50,820 bases of DNA from Bacteroidales bacterium (lineage in GTDB: Bacteria; Bacteroidota; Bacteroidia; Bacteroidales; UBA932), in assembly GCA_024401865.1 (NCBI GenBank), contig JAKSKI010000005.1, forward strand, positions 1 to 50,820. Reading direction: 5' to 3'. Both the position numbers and the translations under genes were made by a program. Shown one piece after another: positions 1 through 8,119 of the stretch. Every line of letters starts with the position of its first letter. The stretch's first letter is position 1. The notes beneath the pieces are model-generated. The model did not search any database and was not told where the DNA came from. It saw nothing but the letters and a program-made list of their open reading frames with translations.

Positions 1-87
1 TCCTATGGAGGCGGCGGTTCCTATGGAGGCGGCGGTGGCTCCTACGGCGGTGGAGGCGGCTCATCAAGAGGCGGAGGCACGCGATGA
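1..87 (+). CDS. C-terminal tail of a Gly/Ser/Tyr-rich protein (partial)
   Basis: The window opens inside a reading frame that ends with TGA at 85-87. The 28 visible residues are imperfect copies of SYGGGG(G) followed by SSRGGGTR, a low-complexity glycine-rich tail encoded by GGC/GGT/GGA codons and TCC-TAT/TCC-TAC pairs. Nothing of the folded part is visible, so the function cannot be named. The gene lies 45 bases upstream of the porin-like gene on the same strand and could share its transcript. Glycine-rich tails occur in RNA-binding proteins and in some secreted Bacteroidales proteins; neither can be chosen here. Confidence 0.6.
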   Translation, partial: SYGGGGSYGGGGGSYGGGGGSSRGGGTR

Positions 88-132
88 TGCCTGAACGAAA
101 GATAATGTGGGTTTGACAAAAGACGACGCAAT

Positions 133-1953
133 ATGAAAAGATATATCATTGCAGCCATATCAGCGGCTCTGGTGGTCTCGATGGCAACGGCTCAGACAAT
201 GACTGACGCAATCAATACGAGTCAGAACAACTATTACGGCACGGCCCGTACCGTAGGTCTGGGCAATGCGGTGACGGCAGTGGGTGGAGACCTGGGAACC
301 ATAGGCATCAACCCCGCGGGCTCGGCCGTGGCCGGGTATTCTCAGTTTACAATCACGCCGGGACTCACAATCTCGGCTAACGGGTCTTCATACGCACCTT
401 CCTATGCCGTTTATCCCAACGGCGGCAAGGAACCCCTTCCTGACATTCAGGAATTCGGTGCCGAAACGTCCACGTCCAGGGCACGGTTCTATGTCCCCAA
501 TCTCGGCATAATGATAAGGTTCGACACCGGCCGCAGATATGGCGTCAAGTCCGTCAGTTTTGGAATCGTATCCAACGGAACATCCAATTTCAACAATGAG
601 GAGATGGCGGGAGGCATCAACCGCGGCACGTCCATAACGGGAGCGTTCGCCGCATTCGCAACGTCCAACGCGGACGGACGGGGCAAGATGCTGCCCGGCA
701 AAATCCTTTCGTGGACCAATCCGTTCAGCGGGGACTATTATTGGAACTATGTGGCGGCATATTGGGGCGGCCTCATCAACTACAACGACGATGCCGGTAC
801 ATATTTCGGCTCCGCGGAGACAGTGAGCAAATCCCCTGAGGGCAAATACGATTATTTCGTCAAGGGCGATCTCAGGCAGAGGCACAGTACCCAGACATAC
901 GGAAGCAAGAATGACATAGTAATCAATGCGGGTCTGGATATCGATGACAAGGTGTTCGTGGGACTCAACCTCGGACTGCCCGTAATGAGTTACAGGCACA
1001 ACCAGTATTTCTACGAGAACGCCTATTCGGATCCCGCTGAGGATTTTGTGTATATCCCTGAGTACTACGGCAGTACGGGAGAATATAACAGAGGGCCCTT
1101 GAGTACCTACGAACAGTGTCAGTACAACTACTCGTATATGTCCAACGTTACCGGAGTGTACGGCAAGCTGGGCGTCATTGTGCTGCCCACGGACAACCTC
1201 AGGCTGGGAGCGGCGTTCCAGTCCCCGGTGGCTTATTCGGTGAGTGAGACCTGGCAGGTGAAGGAGGAGTGCTCGAGGTCGGAATACAATCCCGTAAGAG
1301 ATGCCTTTGACATATATCATACTGACAGTTCATATTCTCCCGAAGGCAATTACAAGTACAGGCTTACAGGTCCCTATTCGGTCAATGCCGGAATCGCATA
1401 TACTTTCGGTACGGTGGCCTTGATAAGCGCCGATTACGAGATGACGGACTTCAGCGTGATGCGTTACAGGGCCAACAACGGCAATATCGACAGCAGTTTT
1501 GACAGAGTAAACCGCATCACCGGCCTGTTCTGCGGTCCTTCCCACTCCGTGAGGGCCGGAGTTGAAGTGAAGCCGGTTCCCATGCTGGCCCTAAGGGCTG
1601 GATTCAGCTACAAGACGGATCCCACATACTATCGCAATGACGAATGGGGCAACAGGGTGACCGCATATGACTATGACCGGTATTATGACAAATTCGAGAG
1701 CGGTTATTATGCCCTGGCTTCAGGCAAGCACGCCAATTCCGACAATGTATGGGCAGTATCTGCAGGCTTGGGATTTCTTTCCGCAGGCTCTTTCTTCGCC
1801 GATTTTGCCGTCAGGATGACTTCCTTTGCCACAACTTATTTTGAACCATACAACGTTTACCTCGAGGGGGAGGACGCTGTCATATGTTCGCCGGCAATAC
1901 GTTCCAAGCGTAATCTCTGGGATGTGATGCTGACATTCGGATGGAGATTCTGA
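133..1953 (+). CDS. OmpP1/FadL-like outer-membrane protein (often annotated hemin receptor)
   Basis: A 606-residue protein with a signal peptide ([20 protein letters not shown], cleavage before Q). The mature start [21 protein letters not shown]...INPAGSA is the hallmark of the Bacteroidales OmpP1/FadL/TodX-type porins. The body alternates Tyr/Phe-rich strands and ends in aromatic FGWRF, as expected for a beta-barrel recognised by the BAM machinery. FadL-family barrels pass hydrophobic or small solutes across the outer membrane; the hemin receptor name used for these homologues is not backed by any motif visible here. lpxD follows 2 bases after the stop, so envelope genes may be co-transcribed. 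I am sure of the family and location but not of the substrate. Confidence 0.82.
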   Translation: MKRYIIAAISAALVVSMATAQTMTDAINTSQNNYYGTARTVGLGNAVTAVGGDLGTIGINPAGSAVAGYSQFTITPGLTISANGSSYAPSYAVYPNGGKEPLPDIQEFGAETSTSRARFYVPNLGIMIRFDTGRRYGVKSVSFGIVSNGTSNFNNEEMAGGINRGTSITGAFAAFATSNADGRGKMLPGKILSWTNPFSGDYYWNYVAAYWGGLINYNDDAGTYFGSAETVSKSPEGKYDYFVKGDLRQRHSTQTYGSKNDIVINAGLDIDDKVFVGLNLGLPVMSYRHNQYFYENAYSDPAEDFVYIPEYYGSTGEYNRGPLSTYEQCQYNYSYMSNVTGVYGKLGVIVLPTDNLRLGAAFQSPVAYSVSETWQVKEECSRSEYNPVRDAFDIYHTDSSYSPEGNYKYRLTGPYSVNAGIAYTFGTVALISADYEMTDFSVMRYRANNGNIDSSFDRVNRITGLFCGPSHSVRAGVEVKPVPMLALRAGFSYKTDPTYYRNDEWGNRVTAYDYDRYYDKFESGYYALASGKHANSDNVWAVSAGLGFLSAGSFFADFAVRMTSFATTYFEPYNVYLEGEDAVICSPAIRSKRNLWDVMLTFGWRF

Positions 1954-1955
1954 TT

Positions 1956-2942
1956 ATGAAAATGACTGCAAAAGAACTCGCCGAGGCGTTGCACGGAACG
2001 GTGGAGGGCAATCCCGATGCCGTCGTATCTTCGTTTGGCAAGATAGAGCACGGCAGACCCGGGCAGCTCAATTTCTTCGCCAATCCCAAGTATGCCCGTT
2101 ATGTGTATACCACCAGGGCCTCGGTGCTCCTTGTCAACAGGGATTTCGTGCCTGAGAAGCCGCTTGACGTCACTCTCGTCCGCGTGGATGACGCTTACAG
2201 CGCTTTGGCCGAGCTCCTCAACTACATTGCATCTCAACGCAAGGCTTTCAGACGTCATCGTGGCCGCTGCCGCATAGCCTGCAGCGCCAGACTGGGATCC
2301 AAGGTGTGGGTGGGCGATTATGTCACCGTAGGGCGCCGTACACGTATCGGGGACAAGACCAGGATATGCGACAACGTGACGATAGGCGAGAACGTGACCA
2401 TCGGTTCGCGTTGCATAATTTATCCCGGGGTGCACGTGTTCGCCAATACGGTAATCGGTGACAATGTGATCCTTCACGCAGGATGTGTCATCGGGGACGA
2501 CGGCTTCGGCAATGCAAGGCAGGATGACGGCAGTTGGAAGAAAATCGAGCATCTGGGCAATGTGGTGATAGGCAACGATGTCGAAATCGGGTCCAACACT
2601 ACCATAGACAAAGCTCCAATGGAGTCTACTGTCATAGGCAACGGGGTGCGCATAGACAATCTTTGCCAGATAGCGCACAACGTACAGATTGGGGACAATA
2701 CGGTAATGGCTGCACAGACCGGCATCGCGGGCTCTGCGATAATCGGCAGGAACTGCATAATAGCAGGACAGGTCGGGATTGTCGGGCACGTCAGGATTGC
2801 CGACAACACTACAATCGGGGCCAAGAGCGGAGTCATTGGAAACGTTCGCAAGAGCGGGGAGGTGCTGTTCGGCATCCCGGCTCTTGACAGGACTCAGTAT
2901 CTGCGGGCTTTTGCCAAATTCAAGGCCTCCGCTGAAGAATAA
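1956..2942 (+). CDS. lpxD: UDP-3-O-acylglucosamine N-acyltransferase LpxD
   Basis: Third enzyme of lipid A synthesis: it adds a second 3-hydroxyacyl chain from acyl-ACP to UDP-3-O-acyl-glucosamine in the cytoplasm. The N-terminal uridine-binding domain (about 1-100, with [11 protein letters not shown]) is followed by a left-handed beta-helix of hexapeptide repeats (about 105-310). The catalytic His is visible at 241 in QIAHNV (His239 in the E. coli enzyme), after the conserved NTTIDK stretch. I chose the ATG at 1956 ([10 protein letters not shown]), just past the porin stop; an in-frame ATG at 1941 would overlap that gene and adds residues that do not look like LpxD. lpxC follows after 28 bases that contain a promoter element, so lpxC can also be transcribed independently. 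Confidence 0.95.
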   Translation: MKMTAKELAEALHGTVEGNPDAVVSSFGKIEHGRPGQLNFFANPKYARYVYTTRASVLLVNRDFVPEKPLDVTLVRVDDAYSALAELLNYIASQRKAFRRHRGRCRIACSARLGSKVWVGDYVTVGRRTRIGDKTRICDNVTIGENVTIGSRCIIYPGVHVFANTVIGDNVILHAGCVIGDDGFGNARQDDGSWKKIEHLGNVVIGNDVEIGSNTTIDKAPMESTVIGNGVRIDNLCQIAHNVQIGDNTVMAAQTGIAGSAIIGRNCIIAGQVGIVGHVRIADNTTIGAKSGVIGNVRKSGEVLFGIPALDRTQYLRAFAKFKASAEE

Positions 2943-2953
2943 TTTTTTTTTCT

Positions 2954-2961
2954 TATCTTTG
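2954..2961 (+). promoter_or_regulatory. Bacteroidota -7 promoter element (TATCTTTG) before lpxC
   Basis: TATCTTTG matches the Bacteroidota TAnnTTTG -7 consensus and lies 9 bases before the lpxC ATG. No convincing TTTG -33 element is seen; a T-run precedes it instead. Transcription from here would give a leader of only a few bases. Confidence 0.55.
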
Positions 2962-2970
2962 CAGGTCGCT

Positions 2971-3876
2971 ATGAATCAGAAGACACTGCAAAATAAGTAC
3001 ACCTTTGAAGGAAAGGGCCTTCATACGGGCAAGTTCGCCCATATGACCATCGGCCCGGCTCTGGCCGGTACAGGCATCCGTTTCAGGAGGACAGACCTCG
3101 GAACGGGTGCTTTTGTTGATGCCGTTGCCGAGAATGTGTCTTCCACGGCCCGAAGTACCACAATTTCAAAGGGCCGCGTGTCGGTATGCACCATAGAGCA
3201 CGTGCTGTCCGCCCTGACTGGACTGGACATCGACAATGCGCTGATAGATATTGATTCACCCGAGGTTCCGATACTGGACGGCAGCGCAAGAATGTATGTG
3301 GAGGCGATGGGGCAGGATCCTCTGGTGGAGCAGGACGCACCGCGCAAATGGATAGAAATCAGAGAGGAAATCATTGTCAGAGACAGGAAGAGCGGTTCTT
3401 ATGTCAGGATAACCCCGGCGGAAGACTTGAGCTATGACGTTACCATCGATTTCAATTCCAGGGTGCTTGGGGTGCAGGATGTCCATTGGGACCCCTCTCT
3501 TGATTACTCCAACGAAATAGGCCCTTGCCGTACATTCTGTTTCCTCCACGAGATTGAGATGCTTCTGCGCTTCGGACTTGTGAAGGGTGGAGACGTGGAG
3601 AATGCCATAGTCATTGTGGAGAAGCCCGTCACGGCCCGCAAACTCTCGCGTATGGCCAAGGCGCTTGGCCAGCCCGAAATCTCAGTTTCCCCGAGCGGTT
3701 ATCTGAGCAATCTTGAACTCCGCTTCCCCGATGAGTGCGGCCGCCACAAGCTTCTGGACATAATGGGCGACCTCAGGCTCGCCGGAGGTTTCCTCAAGGC
3801 GAACGTGTGCGCTTACAAACCAGGTCACAAGATCAATACAATTACGGCAAAAACCATTAGAGAGCAAATTATCTGA
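2971..3876 (+). CDS. lpxC: UDP-3-O-acyl-GlcNAc deacetylase LpxC, stand-alone (no FabZ domain)
   Basis: Committed step of lipid A synthesis: zinc-dependent removal of the N-acetyl group from UDP-3-O-acyl-GlcNAc. The 301-residue protein has all expected active-site elements: Glu76-His77 in TIEHVLSAL, His259 and Asp263 in HKLLDIMGDL, and His286 in KPGHKINT. The ATG at 2971 is chosen because MNQKTLQNKYTFEGKGLHTG is the normal LpxC start and a promoter element lies just upstream; upstream in-frame starts lie inside lpxD. In most Bacteroidota LpxC is fused to FabZ (about 460 residues). Here the protein ends right after the LpxC fold and lpxA begins one base after the stop, so the FabZ half is absent rather than frameshifted. 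FabZ activity must come from elsewhere in the genome. Confidence 0.95.
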   Translation: MNQKTLQNKYTFEGKGLHTGKFAHMTIGPALAGTGIRFRRTDLGTGAFVDAVAENVSSTARSTTISKGRVSVCTIEHVLSALTGLDIDNALIDIDSPEVPILDGSARMYVEAMGQDPLVEQDAPRKWIEIREEIIVRDRKSGSYVRITPAEDLSYDVTIDFNSRVLGVQDVHWDPSLDYSNEIGPCRTFCFLHEIEMLLRFGLVKGGDVENAIVIVEKPVTARKLSRMAKALGQPEISVSPSGYLSNLELRFPDECGRHKLLDIMGDLRLAGGFLKANVCAYKPGHKINTITAKTIREQII

Positions 3877-3877
3877 T

Positions 3878-4690
3878 ATGGCAAACATACATCCTCTTGC
3901 AATTGTCAATCCCGGAGCAAAACTCGGCGAGAACGTCGAGGTGGGACCTTACGCATTCATTGATGACAATGTGGAAATCGGTGACGGAACCAAAATCCTC
4001 CCGCACGCCACAGTATTCTCCTATGTCAAGATCGGCAGGGACTGCACAGTGTTTCCCGGTGCTGTCGTGGGAGCCATTCCGCAGGACCTCAAGTTCGACG
4101 GAGAGGTGACTTATGTGGAAATCGGTGACCGCGTCAATATCCGTGAGTGCGCAACCATCAACAGGGGAACCAAGGCAAGCGGCAAGGGTGTCACCAGAAT
4201 CGGCAGCGATACCCTTATCATGTCATACGTGCACGTGGCTCACGACTGCCGGGTCGGCAGTCACTGCATCCTTGTCAGTTACGTTGGTATTGCAGGTGAG
4301 ACGGATGTTGACGACTGGGCGATCATAGGCGGCGGCACCAAGGTGCACCAGTTCTCGCACATCGGCACTCACGCAATGGTCGGCGGCGGTACCGGTGTCA
4401 ACAAGGACGTCCCTCCCTATTCTCTCTGCGGACGTCAGCCTCTCGTATATGCCGGGGTCAATCTGGTCGGTCTCAGGCGTCGCGGATTCGAATCCGACGT
4501 CATCCGCAACATCAAGGACATCTATGATATGATATATTATCAGGGATACAATTTCTCCGATGCTGTGGCCCGTATAGAAGAGGGTTTCCCCGAGTCGGAG
4601 GAGAAGAGGACCATCCTTGATTTCGTCAGGAACTCCAAGCGCGGCATTGTACGTGGAGGAGACCTTCGTGACAAGGGCGCTATAGAGTAG
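3878..4690 (+). CDS. lpxA: UDP-N-acetylglucosamine acyltransferase LpxA
   Basis: First enzyme of lipid A synthesis, transferring 3-hydroxyacyl from ACP to the 3-OH of UDP-GlcNAc. The 270-residue protein is close to the E. coli length (262). It is a hexapeptide left-handed beta-helix (about 1-190) with the catalytic His at 122 in YVHVAHDC and the diagnostic ATINRGT segment. The C-terminal helical domain begins near VNLVGLRRRGF. It is separated from lpxC by one base, so the two are surely co-translated. The order lpxD-lpxC-lpxA is conserved in Bacteroidales and places three lipid A steps in one unit. Confidence 0.96.
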   Translation: MANIHPLAIVNPGAKLGENVEVGPYAFIDDNVEIGDGTKILPHATVFSYVKIGRDCTVFPGAVVGAIPQDLKFDGEVTYVEIGDRVNIRECATINRGTKASGKGVTRIGSDTLIMSYVHVAHDCRVGSHCILVSYVGIAGETDVDDWAIIGGGTKVHQFSHIGTHAMVGGGTGVNKDVPPYSLCGRQPLVYAGVNLVGLRRRGFESDVIRNIKDIYDMIYYQGYNFSDAVARIEEGFPESEEKRTILDFVRNSKRGIVRGGDLRDKGAIE

Positions 4691-4691
4691 C

Positions 4692-5294
4692 GTGCTGCTG
4701 AGCATAGCATATTTCCCTCCGGTCGGATATTTCTCCGTCATCAGGAATGCTCCCGACGGAGTCTTCCTTGATACCGGGGAGAACTATCAGAAGCAGAGTT
4801 ACCGCAACAGGTGCCGCATCCTCACGGCCAATGGAGTCGAGGATCTGAGATTCCCGATAATTCACGACGGCACCCGTCGTATCACTGAGGTGAGAGTCGA
4901 CTACAGCACTCCCTGGGTTTCCAAGACCAGGACGGCAATCGATTCGGCTTATTATTCTTCACCGTTCTTTGAATATTACAGGGACAGCCTGTATGAAGTC
5001 CTGAATGCGGGTCACCGGACCTTGTGGGAACTGGACAGCGCCCTGCTGTCTTATTTCTGCTCCAAGATAGGTCTGCAAGAGCCAATGCCGGTAAAGAGGA
5101 ATGATGTGGCGTACCTTTCGAGGGCGGGGGTGGAAGGACAGGACCTCAGGGACAGGATACATCCCAAGAAGGAGCCTCTGGCCGCCGGATGCGAATACTG
5201 GCAGGTGTTCAGCGACAGGTACGGGTTCGTTGCCGACCTTTCGATAATGGACCTGCTGTTCAATGAGGGCCCCGGGAGCATAAGCATACTTTAG
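4692..5294 (+). CDS. WbqC-like family protein
   Basis: A 200-residue protein starting with GTG one base after the lpxA stop. The start IAYFPPVGYFSVI and the motif ENYQKQSYRNRC are typical of WbqC-like proteins, which are found in O-antigen and surface polysaccharide loci of many bacteria and are thought to act in modified-sugar or glycolipid synthesis; the exact reaction is not established. Its tight linkage to the lipid A genes fits an envelope role. No membrane segment or signal peptide is visible, so it should be cytoplasmic. I see no other in-frame start that would keep the conserved YFPPVGYF. Confidence 0.8.
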   Translation: MLLSIAYFPPVGYFSVIRNAPDGVFLDTGENYQKQSYRNRCRILTANGVEDLRFPIIHDGTRRITEVRVDYSTPWVSKTRTAIDSAYYSSPFFEYYRDSLYEVLNAGHRTLWELDSALLSYFCSKIGLQEPMPVKRNDVAYLSRAGVEGQDLRDRIHPKKEPLAAGCEYWQVFSDRYGFVADLSIMDLLFNEGPGSISIL

Positions 5295-5318
5295 CATTCA
5301 ACCAACAACAATAGCACT

Positions 5319-6485
5319 ATGCAGTCAAAGCAATTATTCCGCACGATTCTGCCCGTGATGTTCGGCTATTTCATTATGGCCTTCGTCGATGTAGTCGGTG
5401 TCGCAACCAACTATGTCAAGGCGGATTTCCAGTTCTCCGACACAATTTCCAGCCTGCTGTCCGTGGCATGCTTCATCTGGTTCTTCTTCCTCTCCATTCC
5501 CACCGGAATGCTGCTCAACCGATTCGGACGCAAGAATATGGTCCTGGTGAGTTTTGCCGTGACGTTCGTCGCTTTTGCCCTTCCCCTGATATCTTACACG
5601 TTCCCTGTGGTGCTGGCGGCATTTGCCTTGATCGGCATAGGCAACACTATCATCCAGGTGGCGATGAATCCTCTCGTGAAGGATGTGGTGACCGGCGAGA
5701 AGCTGACCGGCACCATGACCCTTGGATACTGTCTCAAGGCGGCAAGCTCGTTCCTCGCCCCCATCATAGCTTCCGCTCTGGCGGGTACAGCCCTGGGTTG
5801 GAAGTGGATATTCCCCATATATTCGATAGTATCCCTGCTGGCGGCTCTCTGGCTCTTCCTTGCCCCGGTCCCCAACAATTCGACCTCGTCCGGGACGGCA
5901 CCTTCCTTCGGGACTTCGTTCGCCCTGCTCAAGGACAAATACATACTGCTGTTCTTTATCGGTATCATTGTGCTGGTGGGAGCTGACGTAGGTATGGGAA
6001 TCTCCCTTCCGAAGATCATCAAGGAACGTTTCAACCTCCCGGAGTCCCAGGCAACCCTCAGCAACAGCCTGTATTTCCTGGCAAGAGCGGCAAGTTCCCT
6101 CGGAGTCGGCATACTTCTCATGAAGATGAAGGAGCATCAGTTCTACGGAATCAGTGTGTTTGCGGCGCTGCTCGGTCTGGTGGGAATAATATTCGCCCGG
6201 TCATATGTGCTTATGATCGTGAGCGTGCTGCTGTTCGGCCTTGGATATGCCAACCTGTTCTCCATCCTGTTCAGCCTGTCCCTCAAGCATAAACCCGAAA
6301 ACGCCAACGAGGTGTCCGCCATCCTTGTCACGGGTATCGCCGGAGGAGCCGTGGTGTCACCGATACTGGGAGTCGCCACGGATATTGTGGGCACACAGAC
6401 TGCAGCGTTTGTCGTGCTTCTCGTCATATGGCTGTATATGGCATTGATCCTCAAACCTGTCCGGAAAGTATCCATCGACAATTAA
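5319..6485 (+). CDS. MFS transporter of the FucP/sugar-proton symporter type
   Basis: A 388-residue inner-membrane protein with about 12 hydrophobic helices. The motif RFGRKN between helices 2 and 3 is the MFS loop signature, and GIGNTIIQVAMNPLV in helix 4 resembles the FucP/glucose-galactose porter group. It probably imports a monosaccharide by proton symport; the sugar cannot be read from the sequence. It begins 24 bases after the WbqC-like gene and may be read through from the lipid A cluster, although the functional link is unclear. No regulator or catabolic enzyme for a specific sugar is adjacent. Confidence 0.75.
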   Translation: MQSKQLFRTILPVMFGYFIMAFVDVVGVATNYVKADFQFSDTISSLLSVACFIWFFFLSIPTGMLLNRFGRKNMVLVSFAVTFVAFALPLISYTFPVVLAAFALIGIGNTIIQVAMNPLVKDVVTGEKLTGTMTLGYCLKAASSFLAPIIASALAGTALGWKWIFPIYSIVSLLAALWLFLAPVPNNSTSSGTAPSFGTSFALLKDKYILLFFIGIIVLVGADVGMGISLPKIIKERFNLPESQATLSNSLYFLARAASSLGVGILLMKMKEHQFYGISVFAALLGLVGIIFARSYVLMIVSVLLFGLGYANLFSILFSLSLKHKPENANEVSAILVTGIAGGAVVSPILGVATDIVGTQTAAFVVLLVIWLYMALILKPVRKVSIDN

Positions 6486-6487
6486 GA

Positions 6488-6519
6488 TTTGCTTTTTAGC
6501 CCCGGATTGCTTATATTTG
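6488..6519 (+). promoter_or_regulatory. Promoter of the rimP-nusA-infB operon
   Basis: TTTG at 6488-6491 and TATATTTG at 6512-6519 are separated by 20 bases, a textbook Bacteroidota -33/-7 pair. It starts right after the transporter stop and leaves a leader of about 50 bases before rimP. Confidence 0.8.
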
Positions 6520-6533
6520 CAGACGTGAAAGAG

Positions 6534-6555
6534 ATAGAGGCCGCAAGGTCTCTAT
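6534..6555 (+). promoter_or_regulatory. GNRA-capped hairpin in the rimP leader
   Basis: ATAGAGGCC (6534-6542) and GGTCTCTAT (6547-6555) pair over 9 positions (one G-U) around a GCAA tetraloop, followed by TTTTCTTT. It sits about 15 bases after the promoter and 19 bases before the rimP ATG. The short T-rich tail resembles a weak terminator, so it could attenuate the operon or stabilise the 5' end. Confidence 0.5.
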
Positions 6556-6574
6556 TTTCTTTACCCGCAAGACT

Positions 6575-6850
6575 ATGAAAAAGGAAGAATTGACTCAGGT
6601 ACTTGAGAAGGCCGCTTCTGAGAAGGGCTGTAAGGTTGTCGGACTCGTGTTCAACGATGATGACAACGAATTTGAAGTGACAATCGACAGGCTGGATGCC
6701 ACTGCGGTGGATCTCTCGGACTGCGAGTACGTGCATCGCGCCGTACTGGCAGCTTTTGACAGGAACGTGGAGGATTATGCCCTTACAGTCGGTTCTGTGG
6801 GTATCGGCACCGAAGAGGCCGACGAAATGCTTAAAACAATCAACGAATAA
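6575..6850 (+). CDS. rimP: RimP ribosome maturation factor, N-terminal domain only
   Basis: RimP assists 30S subunit maturation and normally has an N-terminal alpha/beta domain of about 80 residues and a C-terminal SH3-like domain, about 150 in all. This protein has 91 residues and covers only the first domain: FEVTIDRLDA, then LSDCEYVHRAVLAAFDRNVEDYALTVGS, which matches the Bacteroidales form closely. The usual SxGLxxPF junction is replaced by SVGIGTEEADEMLKTINE and a stop. nusA starts 3 bases later, leaving no room for a lost second domain in another frame. Its place ahead of nusA and infB is the classic rimP position and supports the identification despite the short length. Whether the single domain still binds the small subunit is unknown. 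Confidence 0.78.
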   Translation: MKKEELTQVLEKAASEKGCKVVGLVFNDDDNEFEVTIDRLDATAVDLSDCEYVHRAVLAAFDRNVEDYALTVGSVGIGTEEADEMLKTINE

Positions 6851-6853
6851 ACA

Positions 6854-8119
6854 ATGGAAAAGGAACAGGTAATCACCCTCATTGATGCCTTCAAGGATTT
6901 CAAGGAGGAGAAAAACATTGACCGCCCCGTAATGATGGGCGTGCTCAAGGATGTATTTCTCACACAAATCGCCAAGACTTACGGCTCGTCCGACAACTTC
7001 GACGTCATCATCAACGTCGACAAGGGTACTTGTGAGATATATCAGAACTTCGAAATTGTCGAGGAGGTGGAGAATCCCAACTCCGAGATGACTCTCGAGG
7101 AAGTCAAGGCGGACAGCGGAGACGATGACTACGAAATCGGAGATTCCTACGCCAAGCTTCTTCCCCTGACGGCTTTCGGCCGCCGCGGTATTCTCAACAT
7201 ACGCCAGAACCTTCAGGGAAGGATAATGGACATAGAGAAAGCCAATGTGTTCAAGAAGTATTCCGAGAAGGTGGGCGAGATATTCAACGGAGAGATTTAC
7301 CAGACCTGGAGCAAGGAAGTGCTCATCCTCGATGAGGACGGCAACGAGCTCCATATACCCAAGAGCGAGCAGATACCGTCAGAGAGATTCAAGAAAAACG
7401 ATACCGTGCGCGCCATCATCAAGAGTGTGGAGATGAAGAACAACACCACGCCCTATATAACCCTCAGCCGCACGTCACCCGAGTTCCTCGAGAGGCTCTT
7501 CGAAATGGAGGTGCCCGAGATTGCCGATGGTCTCATCACCATCAAGAAGGTGGTGCGCATGCCCGGTGAGAGGGCCAAGGTGGCCGTGGAGTCTTATGAT
7601 GACCGCATCGATCCCATCGGAGCCTGTATCGGAGTCAAGGGAAGCCGTATCAGCGGCATAGTCCGCGAACTCCGCAACGAGAATATCGACGTCCTTCAGT
7701 GGTCGACAAATCCCCAGATACTCATCCAGCGCGCCCTTGTGCCCGCTCACGTGTCATCCATTGATATGGGGCAGAATCCTGATGACAAGGTGAAGGTCTA
7801 TATGCAGCCGGAGGAAGTGAAGAAGGGTATCGGCCGTGGCGGATGCAACATCCAGCTCGCCGGTATGCTTGTGGGCAGGGAGCTCGAAGTCTGGCGTGAA
7901 CTTCCCAAGGGCATCAGCAATGATGAGGAGGACGTTCTTCTGAGCGAGTTCTCCAACGAGATCGACCAGTGGATTATCGACAAGCTCGAGGGTATCGGTT
8001 GTGACACAGCCAAGAGTGTGCTGGCAATCGATCCCGAGGATATTGCCAAGCGCGCTGATCTCGAGGACGAGACCGTTGCGGATGTGATACGTATACTCAA
8101 AGCAGAATTTGAAGACTGA
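6854..8119 (+). CDS. nusA: Transcription termination/antitermination factor NusA
   Basis: A 421-residue protein of normal Bacteroidota length. It has the N-terminal RNA-polymerase-binding domain (about 1-130), an S1 domain (about 135-200), then two KH domains: [21 protein letters not shown] near 260 and a second with [14 protein letters not shown] near 325-345. A short C-terminal helical extension contains [23 protein letters not shown]. NusA binds RNA polymerase and nascent RNA and modulates pausing, intrinsic termination and rRNA antitermination. The stop overlaps the infB start (TGATG), so translation is coupled. Confidence 0.95.
   Translation: MEKEQVITLIDAFKDFKEEKNIDRPVMMGVLKDVFLTQIAKTYGSSDNFDVIINVDKGTCEIYQNFEIVEEVENPNSEMTLEEVKADSGDDDYEIGDSYAKLLPLTAFGRRGILNIRQNLQGRIMDIEKANVFKKYSEKVGEIFNGEIYQTWSKEVLILDEDGNELHIPKSEQIPSERFKKNDTVRAIIKSVEMKNNTTPYITLSRTSPEFLERLFEMEVPEIADGLITIKKVVRMPGERAKVAVESYDDRIDPIGACIGVKGSRISGIVRELRNENIDVLQWSTNPQILIQRALVPAHVSSIDMGQNPDDKVKVYMQPEEVKKGIGRGGCNIQLAGMLVGRELEVWRELPKGISNDEEDVLLSEFSNEIDQWIIDKLEGIGCDTAKSVLAIDPEDIAKRADLEDETVADVIRILKAEFED

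Noticed and set aside
388..1320. Minus-strand open frame of 310 codons opposite the porin-like gene.
   Set aside because: Composition is that of an antisense shadow; the plus-strand gene has signal peptide and barrel features.
2250..2900. Periodic GGC-AA/ATCGG motifs that resemble short DNA repeats.
   Set aside because: They encode the hexapeptide repeats of the LpxD beta-helix; LpxA shows the same.
6575..6853. Possibility that rimP is frameshifted and its second domain is hidden.
   Set aside because: nusA begins 3 bases after the rimP stop with its normal N-terminus, so there is no space for the missing domain.
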